In this document: piece after piece, positions 11,988 to 24,237 of the stretch
Position numbering within the stretch: the first letter of the stretch is position 1
How the letters are laid out: every line of letters starts with the position of its first letter
Assembly (NCBI RefSeq): GCF_000275845.1
Contig: NW_006766889.1
Coordinates: forward strand, 391,289 to 455,288
Source of the DNA: Dichomitus squalens LYAD-421 SS1
Lineage: Eukaryota > Basidiomycota > Agaricomycetes > Polyporales > Polyporaceae
Length of the DNA: 64,000 bases
Direction of reading: 5' to 3'
Position numbers and translations under genes: made by a program
The notes under the pieces: generated by a model
What the model saw: only the letters and a program-made list of their open reading frames with translations
Databases searched by the model: none
Told to the model about the DNA's origin: nothing

Positions 11988-13700
11988 CCGTAGCTGTTGT
12001 TGCTCTGCTTTCGCGTACGTACTTTGCTGACTGTATTGTTACATCTTGCTTTCGGGACAATGTGTACTTGCTTTGTTACTTCTTCTCTCTTCTTCCGTCA
12101 ACTAGGTTGAGGTATGTCTCACACATTTCCCGAGTACGGTCTCTCCCTTTTTCTGCGTTCTTTCTGATGCAGTAGACACTTGCGTTGGCTTGTGATACGC
12201 AAATGTCTTCGTGAGATACTATGTCTCAGTCAGCAACAGCTAGGTCAGTATGATATGTTACCACCATTTGTTGCTCCTGACGGCACTCTTATTCTCCAGG
12301 TCACACAATGCGCGTAGCGTTCAGTCTCACCTCGAGGCGTCTGCGAGCGATGACGCTCACCACACATTGAGATCGCATTCGATTCGCTTTCTCAAAATTG
12401 GGGTGAAGGAGACGGTGTCCATGCAGGATCGCGCGAGTGCTGCCGCGTTATATACATACTCTGTTGTGCGCACACTTCTGATTCATGTGATACGGCCGAG
12501 GCAAAAGAAAAACATCCGGAGGTGCGTCTCTTGGCTATCACCTCCGGCCCCTAGGCAGAAGCCGGGATATCGCAAGTCGGTATGTCCTCACCTTCATCGT
12601 AGGCGATGGTTCTGAGCCTACCTGTCTTATACCACGCAGCCATATCAGGTGGGAGGGTCGGGAGCTCATAGAAAAAGCACAGCAGGTTCTCAGATAAAAT
12701 ATACAAGTCCAATTCTCCCTCCAGATATGTGCATCTCGTCCCCACACTAGCGCTCTTGTCCCGAGTGTCTGTCCGCAAGCCGCACGAATCGATGATTTAC
12801 CTTCGTTGGCCTTGATAAGTTCGTGCGTAACATTCGCTTTTGACCCCTGACAGCTTAATATGCCGCAGCAGCCATGTCTGATTTGTGACAAGTGGAGCGC
12901 CTGTCAGAGAAGGTACGTCAAAGGCTGTCGAGTCTATACGCTGATAGGTTAGCCTAATCTTATGACATTTGCAAGTGTCGCTTTGCCCAATCCATGTTTC
13001 CACAAGAACTTCGTCGTCCCGACCATCGCTGAGGGCTGGCTTGACTACTCCATCCAGATGTGGGACGCTCCTATGGATTCAGAGCGTCCATCAGGTCGCT
13101 TGGCTCAGAGAGGACGCGTGAATACCAGATCAGCACCCTTCATCGCAGCGGCTAGTTGGGACTTCTAGGGCAATTGACGTTATCGTCAAATTCTCAACCA
13201 CGTATGGCGGAAACAGTACGTCGGTATATCCACATCGAGGTCTCGGGATGATGTGATATGTCATTACATAGTCCAGGACCTCGACGTCGCGTGTCGGTTT
13301 CTACAGGCTCATCGGTCCGAGCGAACCTTGACTACGATTGAGACGTCAAGGCGCGCCTCCCCTCTACCCACTTGGATCCGGGCAGCCCCACAGCACGGCG
13401 GTACCAATCTTTAACGATGCCTTGCGGGCAGTGCCTCCCCACGCTTCCAACCGTGGCGCCCAGGTTGACATGGGTCTTATCTTCCCAAGGCACCTACATT
13501 TTCCCCATTGGTCACTCTGGGGGTTCTTCCTTCATGCCACGTTCTCCGTGGCTCTTCTACGGCAAGCTTCGGTTTGGCTGCGAAGTAACGTCATAGATGC
13601 TATTCAGGTGGGACTTCAGGGGAGGCTTCCTGCCGGACGTATATCGCAACCCCACTGCTTGGGCCGTCTGATCTTCTAGAGTCGTTGACCGTCCTCAGCA
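11988..13700. other. 1.7-kb intergenic region
   Basis: No gene can be supported between TAF6 and the sulfite oxidase gene. One minus-strand stretch (about 12551-12778) looks more protein-like than its surroundings and is listed separately. The rest shows only short overlapping frames on both strands. Confidence 0.45.
12551..12778 (-). other. Possible coding remnant, unrecognised
   Basis: A minus-strand frame carries a protein-like stretch (YLEGELDLYILSE, then LPPDMAAWYKTGRLR and AYDEGEDIPTC) ending in TAG. There is no ATG at its start and no supported upstream exon. A potential acceptor precedes GAGGGAGAATTG. It could be the last exon of an unannotated gene or a decayed fragment. I do not recognise the family. 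Confidence 0.25.
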
Positions 13701-15931
13701 ATGGCGAAAGTATCACCCCTTGACTCAGGGAAATCCTTTGGAGGCATCCCCCTCAGTCAGCTCTTCCCCGAGTCTAAACTGGGATGGCGCGGGTGAGTGA
13801 ACCATCATCGCCAGGCGGCTAAACGGAGATGTGATCATTGTACACTCAGTTACGTTGAATGGGAGGATCATCCTGAACGGAAGAGAACTGCGTCCGAGAT
13901 CCTCAAGACGAAGAAGTTTACCCCCATCCCAGGTGCGCATCACCGCTGTTAGTGAGCTAAGCACCGCACAAAATATATATCATGCAGAGTTCCAGTTTGT
14001 TCCGCTTCCACAGACCAATCCTGTACTCGTTGGACACCGCTGGAAGGAATACCATGAGGCGCTAGGGCTGAAGAGCATCGTCGACTTCAGCTGGGCGACG
14101 GTCTTGAAAGAGAAGCCTGGTATGATCCACCTTCTGGACTTCCCTTACAACGGCGAGACGCCGCGTTCCGAGCTCATCAAGGCCAAGATCACCGATAACA
14201 AGTGGCATTTGTATGTGTTATCTGTGCACGCCCGAGAGTCCCTCCTTACTGGCGGATGCCTAGTGTGCGCAACCATGGTGGCGTACCAGACATCGATGAA
14301 GGCGCATACGAGCTGGAGATCGGAGGGCTCGTCAACAAGCCGGTCAAGATATCTTTGAAGGAATTGAAAGATCCTTCAAAATTTCCGTGCGTTCAATTGT
14401 TCGCCCTGTCTTGCTACACCTCATGCTTAGCCACTCTATAGTCAGGCAGAGGTAACAGTCACCATTCAATGTAGCGGAACGCGTCGTATCGAGCAGATCC
14501 AACTATATCCTGGGGACGGTGATGAGTTAATCAACGCTGTAAGTAGCCTCACTCAACCCCGTATGTGGCTTGATACTCATGCTACCTACAAGCCTTGGGG
14601 AGAGGGTGCAATGTGAGCTACAGGTGTTCTCTTGTCTTCGCGTGCTAACAGCAGACCAGTGGCACTGCGGTGTACCGCGGCGTCCCACTCAAGAAGGTCC
14701 TGAAAATCGCCTGCGGTGGTATCCTTCCCGAGGCCAAGCATCTCGAGTTCATCGGCGCGGACACCTACTTCAAGTACGATTGATTCTTGTTGTTCCCTTA
14801 TGACGCGTTTCTGACCTCTTCACATAGGAAGGGTAATGTTTATAACTACGCCGTCTCCGTCCCATGGCGCAAGGTCAGGCAGAACGAAGAAGTCCTGCTC
14901 GCCTGGGAGATGAATGGCAAGCCGTTGCCTAAGATTCATGGTTTTCCATTGCGTGCCGTTGTCACCGGGTACATCGGCGCGCGGAGCGCTAAGTGGTTGT
15001 ACAAGATCAATGCACTCGCGGAACCGAGTTTGGGTCCTGTCCAGGCTGCGGAGTACCTCTACTACAATCAGCAGGTGCAGTCTTCAGGTTTATCGTATGA
15101 TCCATACTCGCTAAACTCGGACGAACGCCGGGGAAAAGCTCGGGAAGCAGAATGTGAAGATGTCCAACGGTTTCTCGATACAAGGCATGCCCGTCTCGTG
15201 AGTCACCGCCATGGGATCTTAGACACATTCCGCTGAAACTAGCGAATGTAGGAGCGCCATCATCTTCCCCCTTGACAAACAGGTCGTAATACATGAGGGC
15301 GAGATCGAGGTCAAGGGCTGGTCCTATAGTGGCGATGGCAACTGGGTCCAACGAGTCGAGGTCTCTCCTGACGGGTATGTTTGAGTCAAGGATGATGAAA
15401 TGAATGAACCCATCCATCATGCATCGACAGCGGTCATGTGTGGTATGCGTGTGCCGAAGAGGACATGACGGAGAAGGTGACTTGTACTTTCAGAACTAGC
15501 CATCGTCAGTGCTCACCGCTCAACCTAGCACTACCACGCTTGGAGGCTCTGGTCGATCAGAGTCCCCGTGAACGCCCAAGGCTGGCTCGAGTTCTGCGTC
15601 CGTACCTGGGATAGCAACAACAACACTGAGCCGACTTTCGTGCGCTCCGCTTGGAAGTACGTACTTTGCAAAATTTTCAATCCTCAACAGACCATCTGAT
15701 GCTGTCCCTGTCTTACCACATAGCTGGGATCTGCATGTCACGTCGTCTTGCCACCGTGTCAAGATTTATAGCGTCAACAAGAGCAAGCCGGAGACTGCGA
15801 AGCGCCTTGCCGAGATAGAGGCGCACGGCGAGACTTTCGAGCCTCTCACCCGTCCGCTGGAGTGGGAGCTCGAGGACACACAGGAATACCTTCAGCAGAT
15901 GAGGAAGCATCCTCGCGAGCCTCTGGATTGA
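13701..15931 (+). CDS. Sulfite oxidase (molybdopterin enzyme)
   Basis: Thirteen exons: 13701-13792, 13850-13932, 13988-14210, 14264-14386, 14442-14538, 14593-14612, 14660-14773, 14828-15074, 15139-15197, 15252-15374, 15431-15476, 15529-15656, 15724-15931; 520 residues, all phases consistent. The oxidoreductase molybdopterin domain shows FVRNHGGVP, then IQCSGTRR with the Mo-ligating cysteine at residue about 184. It continues with WGEGAIGTAVYRGVPL, the FIGAD segment, and GFPLRAVVTGYIGARSAKW. The Mo-cofactor dimerisation domain follows (SNGFSIQGMPVSSAI, VKGWSYSGDGNWVQRVEVS). It oxidises sulfite to sulfate at the end of sulfur amino-acid breakdown. There is no cytochrome b5 domain, as in plant-type and many fungal enzymes, and no C-terminal SKL. 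The N-terminal extension of about 60 residues and the 20-nt exon 6 are notable. An assimilatory nitrate reductase is excluded by the lack of heme and FAD domains. Confidence 0.92.
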
Positions 15932-16262
15932 AACTGCCGTGTACGCCTTCGCCCATTTCACGCAGGAAGATGACTCGTAACGATCATCATTTCATGTAAC
16001 ATTGCAGTGCCATCGATACTTTTCTTCGCTCATCAGTAGCAACAGCGTGCTATATATGTAGGACGAATTGGAAACAACTGTGCATCTTGTACTTCCTTCT
16101 GGTCTCCAGATCCTAGGCGAACCTGATATGCTTGAGATTAAAACTAGTCCAAAATGCGGTAATATGTACGAGATGATCGAGAGCAAGAGCGACGAGATCA
16201 AAGTCATCGATGAGAGCAAACCGGCCGAGAGAGCATATGTAAACGTAAGTAATCATCATCAT
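15932..16262. other. Convergent 3' intergenic region
   Basis: 331 bases between the stop codons of the sulfite oxidase gene (+) and the importin gene (-). It should hold both polyadenylation sites. No other feature is seen. Confidence 0.5.
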
Positions 16263-19200
16263 CTAAGAAGAGGCGGGCGCAGCGGCGGCGGCGGCGGCGG
16301 CGTGCTCGTCCGCGAGGCGCATGACCTCCATGAGGAACGTCTGTTGCTCGGGAGAGAGCGACGTGGTCGCGATTTGGTACCCACTGCCGTTCTTCATCTG
16401 GAACGCTGTACAAAGAGTCAGAGCCGCACCACTGTCCTTAAACCTGCACGACTTACACGTCAGTGCCTGCTTGAAGGTGATGTAAGGGTCGACGTTGTCC
16501 AGAGGGCTGATGTAGCCGAGCTCCTCCTCGATATCTTCCTCCTCTTCGTCATCCGAGATCTCCTCGCCATTGGCTTGCCTCGCGTTCTTCTCCTGGAGGC
16601 GTTGACTCTCGTTTGCGAGCAGCTCGACATAGGCGGAGTCTTCATCCCAGACGTCGTCTACAGGATGAACGTAAGCTGTTCGAAACGACAACGCACTGTG
16701 ATATTTGGTACGCACCGTCCTCGTCATTCATATTGAGGAACTTAGAGTCGTCCTCATCGTCATCATCTTCGTTATCGTCCGAATACTGCTCTTCGAGGTC
16801 CTTGCGGGCTGGGAACGCCACCAAATATCAGCCAACGGCTTCAAGTCCCCCTCCCTAACCCGAGACTTACCCTGAACAACCTTGGGGTACTCCTGGAACA
16901 GCTTGAGCGCGCCCGACACAATACCCGGGAAACCTTCCTGCACACTCTGCGGGATGCTCGCAGGGTCCACCTCCATGAGCGCACATAGCGCGACGATGCT
17001 CAGCCTCTTGTCGTGCACGCGCGGCAAGCGCCCCTCGACATTGATCGCCGCGAACCACTGGTCGAAGAAGCCACGCGCGACCCCGGGCCCGGCCTGGTCG
17101 AGGATGTGCAGCGCCGCGGCAGGGTTGTAGAGCACGGCGTTGATGACTACGTTGAGCGCCGCGAGCCGCAGCATGTTCGTCTCCGCTTTGGCGATGACGG
17201 GGAGCGCGGTTGCGATGATAGGCTGGAGCGCGTCGTCGATCGTGCCGCGGAGATTGAGGAGCATGGACTCGGCGAGCTTGCATCCGTTGACGGCGTCGTT
17301 CTCCCCGAGGTGCTCGCTCGAGATCGACGTCTGGTAGATGTCGAGGACCATCTGGCAGTAGTCGGGGCGCGTCTTGAAGACGTCGCCGCCAAATGAGACG
17401 AAGTTGTCAAGCGAGGGCAGCATCTCTGGACACGTCCGCGATGGTCAGCATGACTTGGCACTGAAGCTGACGAGAGAACGCACCGTCCAAGAAGTCCACA
17501 GCGTCGCTCTTGAACAGCTTGTACGTAAGCTCGAACACGGGCCACATGTTAGGCGAGATGCTCCTCGTCTTGAACGTCAACACGTCGACGAGGTCGTACA
17601 TATTGTCGAACAGGTCGAGCAGCTTCGCGTCGAGCGTGAGCACCACGATCGGGATGATGATCTCCTGCACCTGCGCGAGGATCTCCGGGTTTGAGTCGAC
17701 GGCGTTGACGACAGTCGCGATCGTCTTTGCGACGCCCATCGCGGCAAAGGTCTTGTCCTCGTTGGGATCGTTGTCCATGATTGAATCAAGGTCGATGGCA
17801 CTGCTGTCGGTCTCATCCGCGCTCTTACTCTCCCGAGCAAGGCGGGCGTACGTCTCGCACTGTGAACCAGTTGATTTAGCCAAGAGGAGTGCACGAGGGA
17901 GCGATGCGCCTTACGAGGCGGGCCGTCAGCTCGGCAGCGACAGGGAGAAGCTCGGTCTGGTAGGTCTCAACCAAGCTCTCCATAGCGCCGTTAAGGATAT
18001 CCAGGTCGGTCTCCTCGGAAAGCTTGAGAAGTGCTAATAATGCCGTGATTAGCATGGCACAAGACAAAATTGCCTGGCGCACGCACTCTGAATGACCTTC
18101 CCAACCTGAGGAGCAACCGCCTCCTTAACTACAGTGGATCAACGCCATCAGAATCATAAACCCCATATCCATACATAGCACGGCGCACGCACCAAACTGC
18201 GAATGGATGACCATCTCCGTCAACGTCAACGTCGCATGCACCCGCACGGGCAGCTCCCCATCGTCGATGAGACCCGCAACGGCCGTCAACGCCTGCTGCA
18301 GAGCCTCCTTGCTCGCGAACTTGAACCCGGACTTGACCACCGTGCCGAGGAACTCGCACGCGATCGCGCGCATGTACGGCTCAGGCGCAGCGAACTCGGA
18401 GAACACGTTCTGCAGGAGGAACTGCTCCACGCTGCCCTTGACCTCGGGGTGGCGCATCATGAACGGCCCGAGCGCGGAGGCCATGTTGAGGGCGCCGTAG
18501 CGCTGGGGGGCGGCGGGCTTACTGCTCGATCCAAACGATACTCTTAGCCAATGTGTGCCATGACGGGAATGTGGGAGATACGTACGCGTGGAGGACCTGT
18601 GAGATGAAACCGAGGGTGGGCACGAAGGTCATCTTGGTCCTGTTGCTCGCAAGGGAGAAGAGGAAAGTGGTAGCGGAAGAAACGGGGCTGTCGAATACCT
18701 CGTACTCGTCTATATACTTCCATTAACGACTACATCGTTCTTAGTGAACGTGATGAAGAGTGGACATACCGACACTGGTGCGAACGAACTCGATAGGATC
18801 ATTCTGCCACTGCTCCTGCTTGGCAGCAGTGAATGAAAGTTGAGGATAAACGTAGTTCGAGATGAGGTCCTGGAAGTGAGGCTTGAGAAGGCCCCAGGTG
18901 GACTTTGGCTTGACACTATCGCAGCAAAGTCAGTCACCAGCCGTAAGGTCAAACGATGCAAAACAGAGGTACCACTCCGTGAAGAACGTGAAGATCCTGT
19001 ATTGGCACTTCTTCGATAGCCACGCCGTGCCGGACACGTACAACTGAATCTGCTCCAGATAGATCTTGAAGATCTCAGGCGCGAATGCCGTCACGAAATG
19101 CTGCGCGAAGTCGCCATAGTCCTTCTGCAGGCTGCTCGGCAGCTGAGACGGGTTCCCGAAGCGGTGGAAGAGCCTGCCCAGGATCTTGTACGCCCACTTC

Positions 19201-20164
19201 TTCGCCTTCCACCACTCGGAGCGCTCCCGCTCGTCCTCGTCCTCGGGCACGGCGTCCTTGGGGATCTGGAGCTGCACGACCTGGAAAAGGAGGCGGCCCC
19301 AGGGGACGAGGGATTCGGAGCTCTGCTGGTGCTTGCTGAGGAAGAGAATGATGGAGGTCGAGTACGTCTTGAGGATGAGGTGGAGGAGCGTAGGCACTTC
19401 CTGGTTCGTGCCCGCCGGAGGATTTTGGAGGGCTTGGGAGGCGATGGTGACGAGGGTGGGGAAGAACTCCTCGACGAGCTTGGGCAGGATGTCGTTGTTC
19501 TGGCGGAACCTGCGAACGCTCCGTCCAATACTGCACCGGGCCACACTCCGAAGGGTACTCACCGGAATGCCCGGACCATCTCGAGTGCAGCCACACACCC
19601 CGCGTGCACATCCCGAATGTTGCCGCTAGCAAGCAGCTTCTTGACCTCCTCCGCAAGGTTCGGCCACTGCTCCGGGAAGTCGCGGGCCACGACGTTCTTC
19701 AGCGCACCAGCGAGCTGCACAGTGATTGCGCGAGATGGAGATGTGGCGATGAGCGGGAGAACGGAAGCCTTGAGATTGTTGCGATCTGAGGGCGGGATCG
19801 GGACCTGGTCCGGACGCGCGTTGGTGTCGACAAAGTAGGACGAGTACACGCGATTTTTGAGGTAGACTGCCGCGGCCTGGCGCGTCGCGCTGTACAAGGG
19901 CTCGGTAAGACACACTCAGGAGGACAGACGCGTCGGGCACGTACAGATCTACGTTATCATTCCCCACGATCTGAAGGGTACTCGAGATCATCCCCTCCTG
20001 TCCGCCCAGCTGTGCACACGTTGATCGTCGTCAGTCTCTATTCGGTTGTGGTCAAAATAGGTGGCTCAATGCACCTTGCGGATCTGGAGCTCCGCCATCT
20101 TCTGGACATTTGGGTCGGGGCTGAAGGTGGAGGCAAAGAGATTTGAGAGCGTCTGCAGGTCCAT
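16263..20164 (-). CDS. Importin-7/8-type karyopherin beta
   Basis: Fourteen exons on the minus strand: 20164-20075, 20009-19945, 19889-19563, 19509-18973, 18915-18770, 18709-18586, 18521-18193, 18128-18087, 18033-17915, 17859-17484, 17425-16871, 16808-16716, 16657-16457, 16405-16263. They give 1048 residues, close to the roughly 1040 usual for the family. The N-terminus (MDLQTLSNLFASTFSPDP) and the importin-beta N-terminal region (DLATRQAAAVYLKNRVYSSY) bind RanGTP. HEAT repeats follow, with FPEQWPNLAEEV, GNIRDVHAGCVAALEMVRAF and PVSSATTFLFSL. The acidic loop near the C-terminus (DDNEDDDDEDDSK) and the FQMKNGSGYQ segment are also family marks. It imports ribosomal proteins, histones and other cargo through nuclear pores (yeast Nmd5/Sxm1, human IPO7/8). 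The protein ends in an alanine run. Confidence 0.93.
16281..16302. repeat. GCG/GCC trinucleotide run encoding polyalanine
   Basis: A near-perfect GGC-type triplet run inside the last importin exon encodes about eight alanines shortly before the stop. Such runs vary in length by slippage. Confidence 0.75.
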
Positions 20165-21626
20165 CTGTGCAAGTATGATCTCTAAACACGTCCAGGTGGC
20201 AAATGAGAGGCCAGAGCCGACCTTGTAATCGAATCGTGAGGGAGAGGGTATATATACAGAGGCGGGGGCGGAAGCTGGTTCCAAAATTTTTGGAGGTGGA
20301 CGGGTGTGGCAAGACGCGTGTTTTGGCAGCTGCTCAATCGCGTTTCTTTATCGCGTCCAGGCGCCCGTCTCCAATCAATCGCCCCCAAAGCACTTCTCTT
20401 GCCCCGCATTCAAAGCTATCAGGCAACGTGCTCGACACTCGAGTACACGGACTAAGCGTGTTCATAATATAGACGTCAATGCGCGACGGCACGTTCTACA
20501 AAGAGGTAATTGTACAGCCTTCCAATGTGGCATATCAGACCTAGGCCTATTCTAAGCGTGACCGTACTGCGCGGGACCGGAGGCTTCTACTCATCGTACA
20601 TGTAAGCGCAATAATACGTAACAGGGGCTCTGACAGAGCAACATGGCAAGCACAGTCAATCGCGATTAACGGAGCTTACGGAACGACTGTCCTGCTCACC
20701 CGAGTGCGACGACCGACGCATTGAGTAGTTCACGACTCTGCATGCTGAACAAATGGGCATCACAGGGCACATAGCAGCGTACGAGGAACGTACGCGTCCC
20801 AGAAGACGGTGGTTCGTGAACTTATGCTCTTCTCAACGCGTCACTTGGTTTCCGCCGCGCGACCATGACGTACAAACAGGCACAGATAACGATTTTCCGG
20901 GTCAGATACATTTTTACCTACCACATACTCGTACACTAGCCTGTGCCATTGCTATCGCTGAGGGTAGAGCGGAATTTAATGGGGAGAGGGTCATACCTCC
21001 AGAATTGAAGGTGAGATCTGCAGACGACACAATATTGACCACTGCAGCATGTGGATCATCTCTGGGGATGATCCTGCGCTCCCTCGCGCAGCTGCATGTT
21101 GCACCCAGAGGTCGGGACGCTTGTGTTGCAAAAGACGATGCGACCTTGGTGGTTTCATATTCATGCACACTGGTTGACGCACACAGTCCGATTTACCTTG
21201 AATATCGAAAGCATCGTGTCACTCATAACTAGAGGCGTGAAGTGAGAGCACTCCGGAGGATGACTGCCGCGCGTGCGTATCTACAGATCGTTTCCCTGTT
21301 CGAACTGAACACGTTGGGATTCGTGATGGTAGTTTGCTTGCGATGTACTACAAACCGCAGCCTTGCGCACCCTAATTGTTTCATATGAATGTCTTGAAGC
21401 GAGGGCGCAGTTGCGAATCATTGTTGCGCATGGCTCCCTTGTGCGATTGTGCATGACGTCCGTCTGGACACTGCAGCGCGTTCGAGGTACTCTGGATATT
21501 GGCAGAGGCTCGTACAGAGAGCGACAGGAGACACAAGCGGCACCGGTGACATGAGCCCTGAAACACCTCTTCTTCAGGCAGAAGCTCTCAGGTCACTGGC
21601 TACGCGACGTATGGGTTCCTCTGCAA
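20165..21626. other. Intergenic, importin promoter side
   Basis: About 1.46 kb between the importin start and P450 relic B. Apart from the TATA-like element next to the importin gene, no gene or repeat is recognised. Confidence 0.45.
20249..20256 (-). promoter_or_regulatory. TATA-like box of the importin gene
   Basis: TATATATA lies about 85-92 bases upstream of the importin ATG at 20164. The spacing is plausible for a fungal core promoter. The assignment is by sequence and position only. Confidence 0.35.
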
Positions 21627-23662
21627 TCACAAAACGCGAATTGATCGTACACCTAGTGTCTTCCAGATGTCTACCATGCATATGTCAGACGGACGCGAAG
21701 GTCTGAAAACTCTCTGATGAAGAACGTACGAGATGATTCCGGCCGTAGCTCGAGGTTCGACGCGTATGGGGCGGCCGTCTTCGTCCAAGGGCGGGTTGAT
21801 GTCAAACACTTGTAGCACGCACGCAACGAATATGAACAGTGCTTCGTCTGCAAAGTATCGTTCCGTACATATCCTGCCGACAACTCAACAGCCTCTTTCG
21901 GACGTGGGGTGAAGGGTCGCTCACCGTCTCCCAAACCCAAAGGCGACTCCGCTCGGGTCGGTTACGTCAGAATCGAGCTTGCCGTCGTTCAAGAAGCGCT
22001 CCAGTAGGAACCTGTCTGGTTCTGGGTAGTTCTCGGGATCGTGCACGATTGACCTTGAGGTCATTGCATGATACTCACCGAACGATGCACAAAAAATAAA
22101 CCGACCACGAATTGACCAATATGGTCCTGTTGGCAGGGATGAAGTACCCTTCGTACTCATCAGCCGCGACGCTGCATCGCGCGATGCCCAAGGGTAGGGC
22201 GCTATGCCAGCTCAGGAGCTCCTTAGCGATTGCAATCACGCATGGGAGCGCGTCGCGGTCTGCAAAGGTCGGTAGTCTATTGGGGCCGACGACGCTGTCC
22301 AGCTCTGCCCGCGCTTTCCTATGGACTTCTGGGTGAAGGCAGAGCGCCGGGAAGAGGCTTCCCAGTGGAGCCTATCGCTGTTGTCGCTATGTGAGACGTC
22401 CAATGCAGAGAAGGGAGCGAGCCTACTGACCGTGTCAAGATCAGCTGCGGGATCATGTCGGTTTCGTTTTCGAGACTCGAATGAGAGCACAACTTATTCC
22501 TCACCTGCATTAACCATTGCGACAGCACTCATGGCCATGCCCTCTTCCTCCCCTGCATTGGGGGGGATCCAGGCGGGAGATTTTCTCTATCATGGCGCTT
22601 GCTATCGAGCCCGTACACGTTCCATTAGCCTGTCCCAAGACGTTACGCACATGTCCGCATAGCTATGAATCACCAAACTCACCACTGCCTGCCTTGCCTG
22701 CGTCCAAGGTAGCTCCCGCAGCGTGTGAGCGTACTTGTTATCCTCGGCCAGCCGGCGTAAGAAGCTCGTTCCCGGTAGCCACATCGGAATGGCGGCTAGG
22801 AACGGGAAGTACTCCAGCATAGTCGCGCCTTCCACGAGCACGTCCACGTTCCTCAGGGCTCTCTCAAAGATCTCCATCCTTGCGTCCTCCTACTCGGCAA
22901 TGTCCAGCCCGTGCGCCTCCTTACATATGGAGACCCCGAGCGCGCTGTAGATCCCCCCAGATCCAAACCAGCCAGCAATCGCGCGATGATGACTCAGTGA
23001 TGCCGATGGAGGAGCGAATGAACAGAGTTGCCTCACTAGCGAAGGTGCTCCTCGAGCTTTCCTGGCGTCGTGAGGAGTCGCGACAACAGCCGGCGTGCGC
23101 CCTCCTCTAGCACGGCACGATAGGTGGGAATCACTCCTGGGTGGAAGTGCTGCCAGAACACCCACCTGTGCCGCCGCCACTGCTGGCCGTAGGACATCCA
23201 TACGAAGTTCCACTCCCAACCCACCCTGAAGATGGTTCAAGACCGGAGATTTTGAGGATGCCAGTGGAGGCTTACAATTTGACTATCGTCGACGTTGGGC
23301 GCGAGGGATTGACCGCCGATCGTTTTTCCAGCAGGTCAAAAGCGATTTTGGGGTTGTTGATGAGAAGAATAGAGCGGCCTAAAACCTGTAAGTGCACCAG
23401 CTTTCCTGCATGTCTTGTGTCAGCATCACGGGCCCTGGTCGCAAGCTCTTTGTAGACAACACACCGTATTTCTGGCTGATTTTCCTGTATCCAAGCCACG
23501 GCGAACGTTTGGGAAGGTCGAACAAGTTCCCAAGAACCGCTATACCCGGCGGCCTTGAGAACGTGCGGCGAACTCTGATGACTTCCTATAAAAATGTACG
23601 ACAATGAACACTAGTGCTACTACAGGTATCACAATTGTCGGGGTGAGGAGAGAGGGTGCCAT
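21627..23662 (-). pseudogene. Cytochrome P450 pseudogene B
   Basis: A full-length P450 frame can be followed on the minus strand from a membrane anchor (MAPSLLTPTIVIPVVALVFI, ATG 23662) to PPLDEDGRPIRVEPRA near 21.75 kb. Hallmarks are PPGIAVLGNLFDLP, WRRHRWVFWQHFHP, LPTFADRDALP, PENYPEPDRFL and FGFGRRIC. Four defects are visible. (1) The anchor and PPG hinge are in different frames (about 23.56-23.59 kb). (2) An in-frame TAG at 22890-22892 interrupts AE-stop-EDARMEIFERAL. (3) The ExxR arginine of helix K is serine (KELLSW, near 22.21 kb). (4) The heme loop reads ICTERYFAD instead of ICPGR, losing the invariant glycine while keeping the heme cysteine. The usual stop is also passed, so the frame runs to 21627. 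Most splice sites remain usable, suggesting fairly recent inactivation. Related to relic A, in opposite orientation. Confidence 0.88.
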
Positions 23663-24237
23663 GCCGGGTTGAGATTGTATGGGAAGCAGCACACGATGAA
23701 ACCGGGCTGTCGCCTTAAATGCCCTGACTGCGAGAGGCGCCGTGTGAAGTTTCTACACCCGTATCCGAGCCATGGATCGCTTACATCGCAGCAGGATAGG
23801 GACGGACAGTGTTAGGACCACTGACACGATGCATTGCAGCTGTGGAGGAGAGCCAGATATAAGCGGAGCTCGCAGAACGCTATCGTGCTCAGACGTCATA
23901 GTGCCCTTCTGAACGAGTCATGCAGCTCCCTTGACGCAAAGAATACGTAGGCAGAGGTTCCATGCTCCTAACACCGGAGGTGTAGTTGTCAACAATGAGT
24001 GGTACCAACCAATCTTCTCGCTTGAGTCGAAGGCAAAGGCGAATCAATGTCCGAGATAACGGATAGCCATCGCTCTCCTATCACATGATTGCCTAAGATC
24101 GTCTCATTCATGACCTGTTGCATCAGATCTCCAAAATGGAAGTACCTCCTACTGTAATCCCCACAAACATACTTGAGTATCTGGACGCAGCGTGACTCAA
24201 AATGACACTCAACCTCATGTGACCTATACACCTGATG
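23663..24237. other. Intergenic, no gene seen
   Basis: About 575 bases between the P450 pseudogene start and the DSC3 stop. No domain or structured element is recognised. Confidence 0.5.

Noticed and set aside
16263..20164. Plus-strand frames of up to 246 codons opposite the importin gene
   Set aside because: Arginine/glutamate-rich mirror frames produced by GC-rich third positions of the importin codons; no domain.
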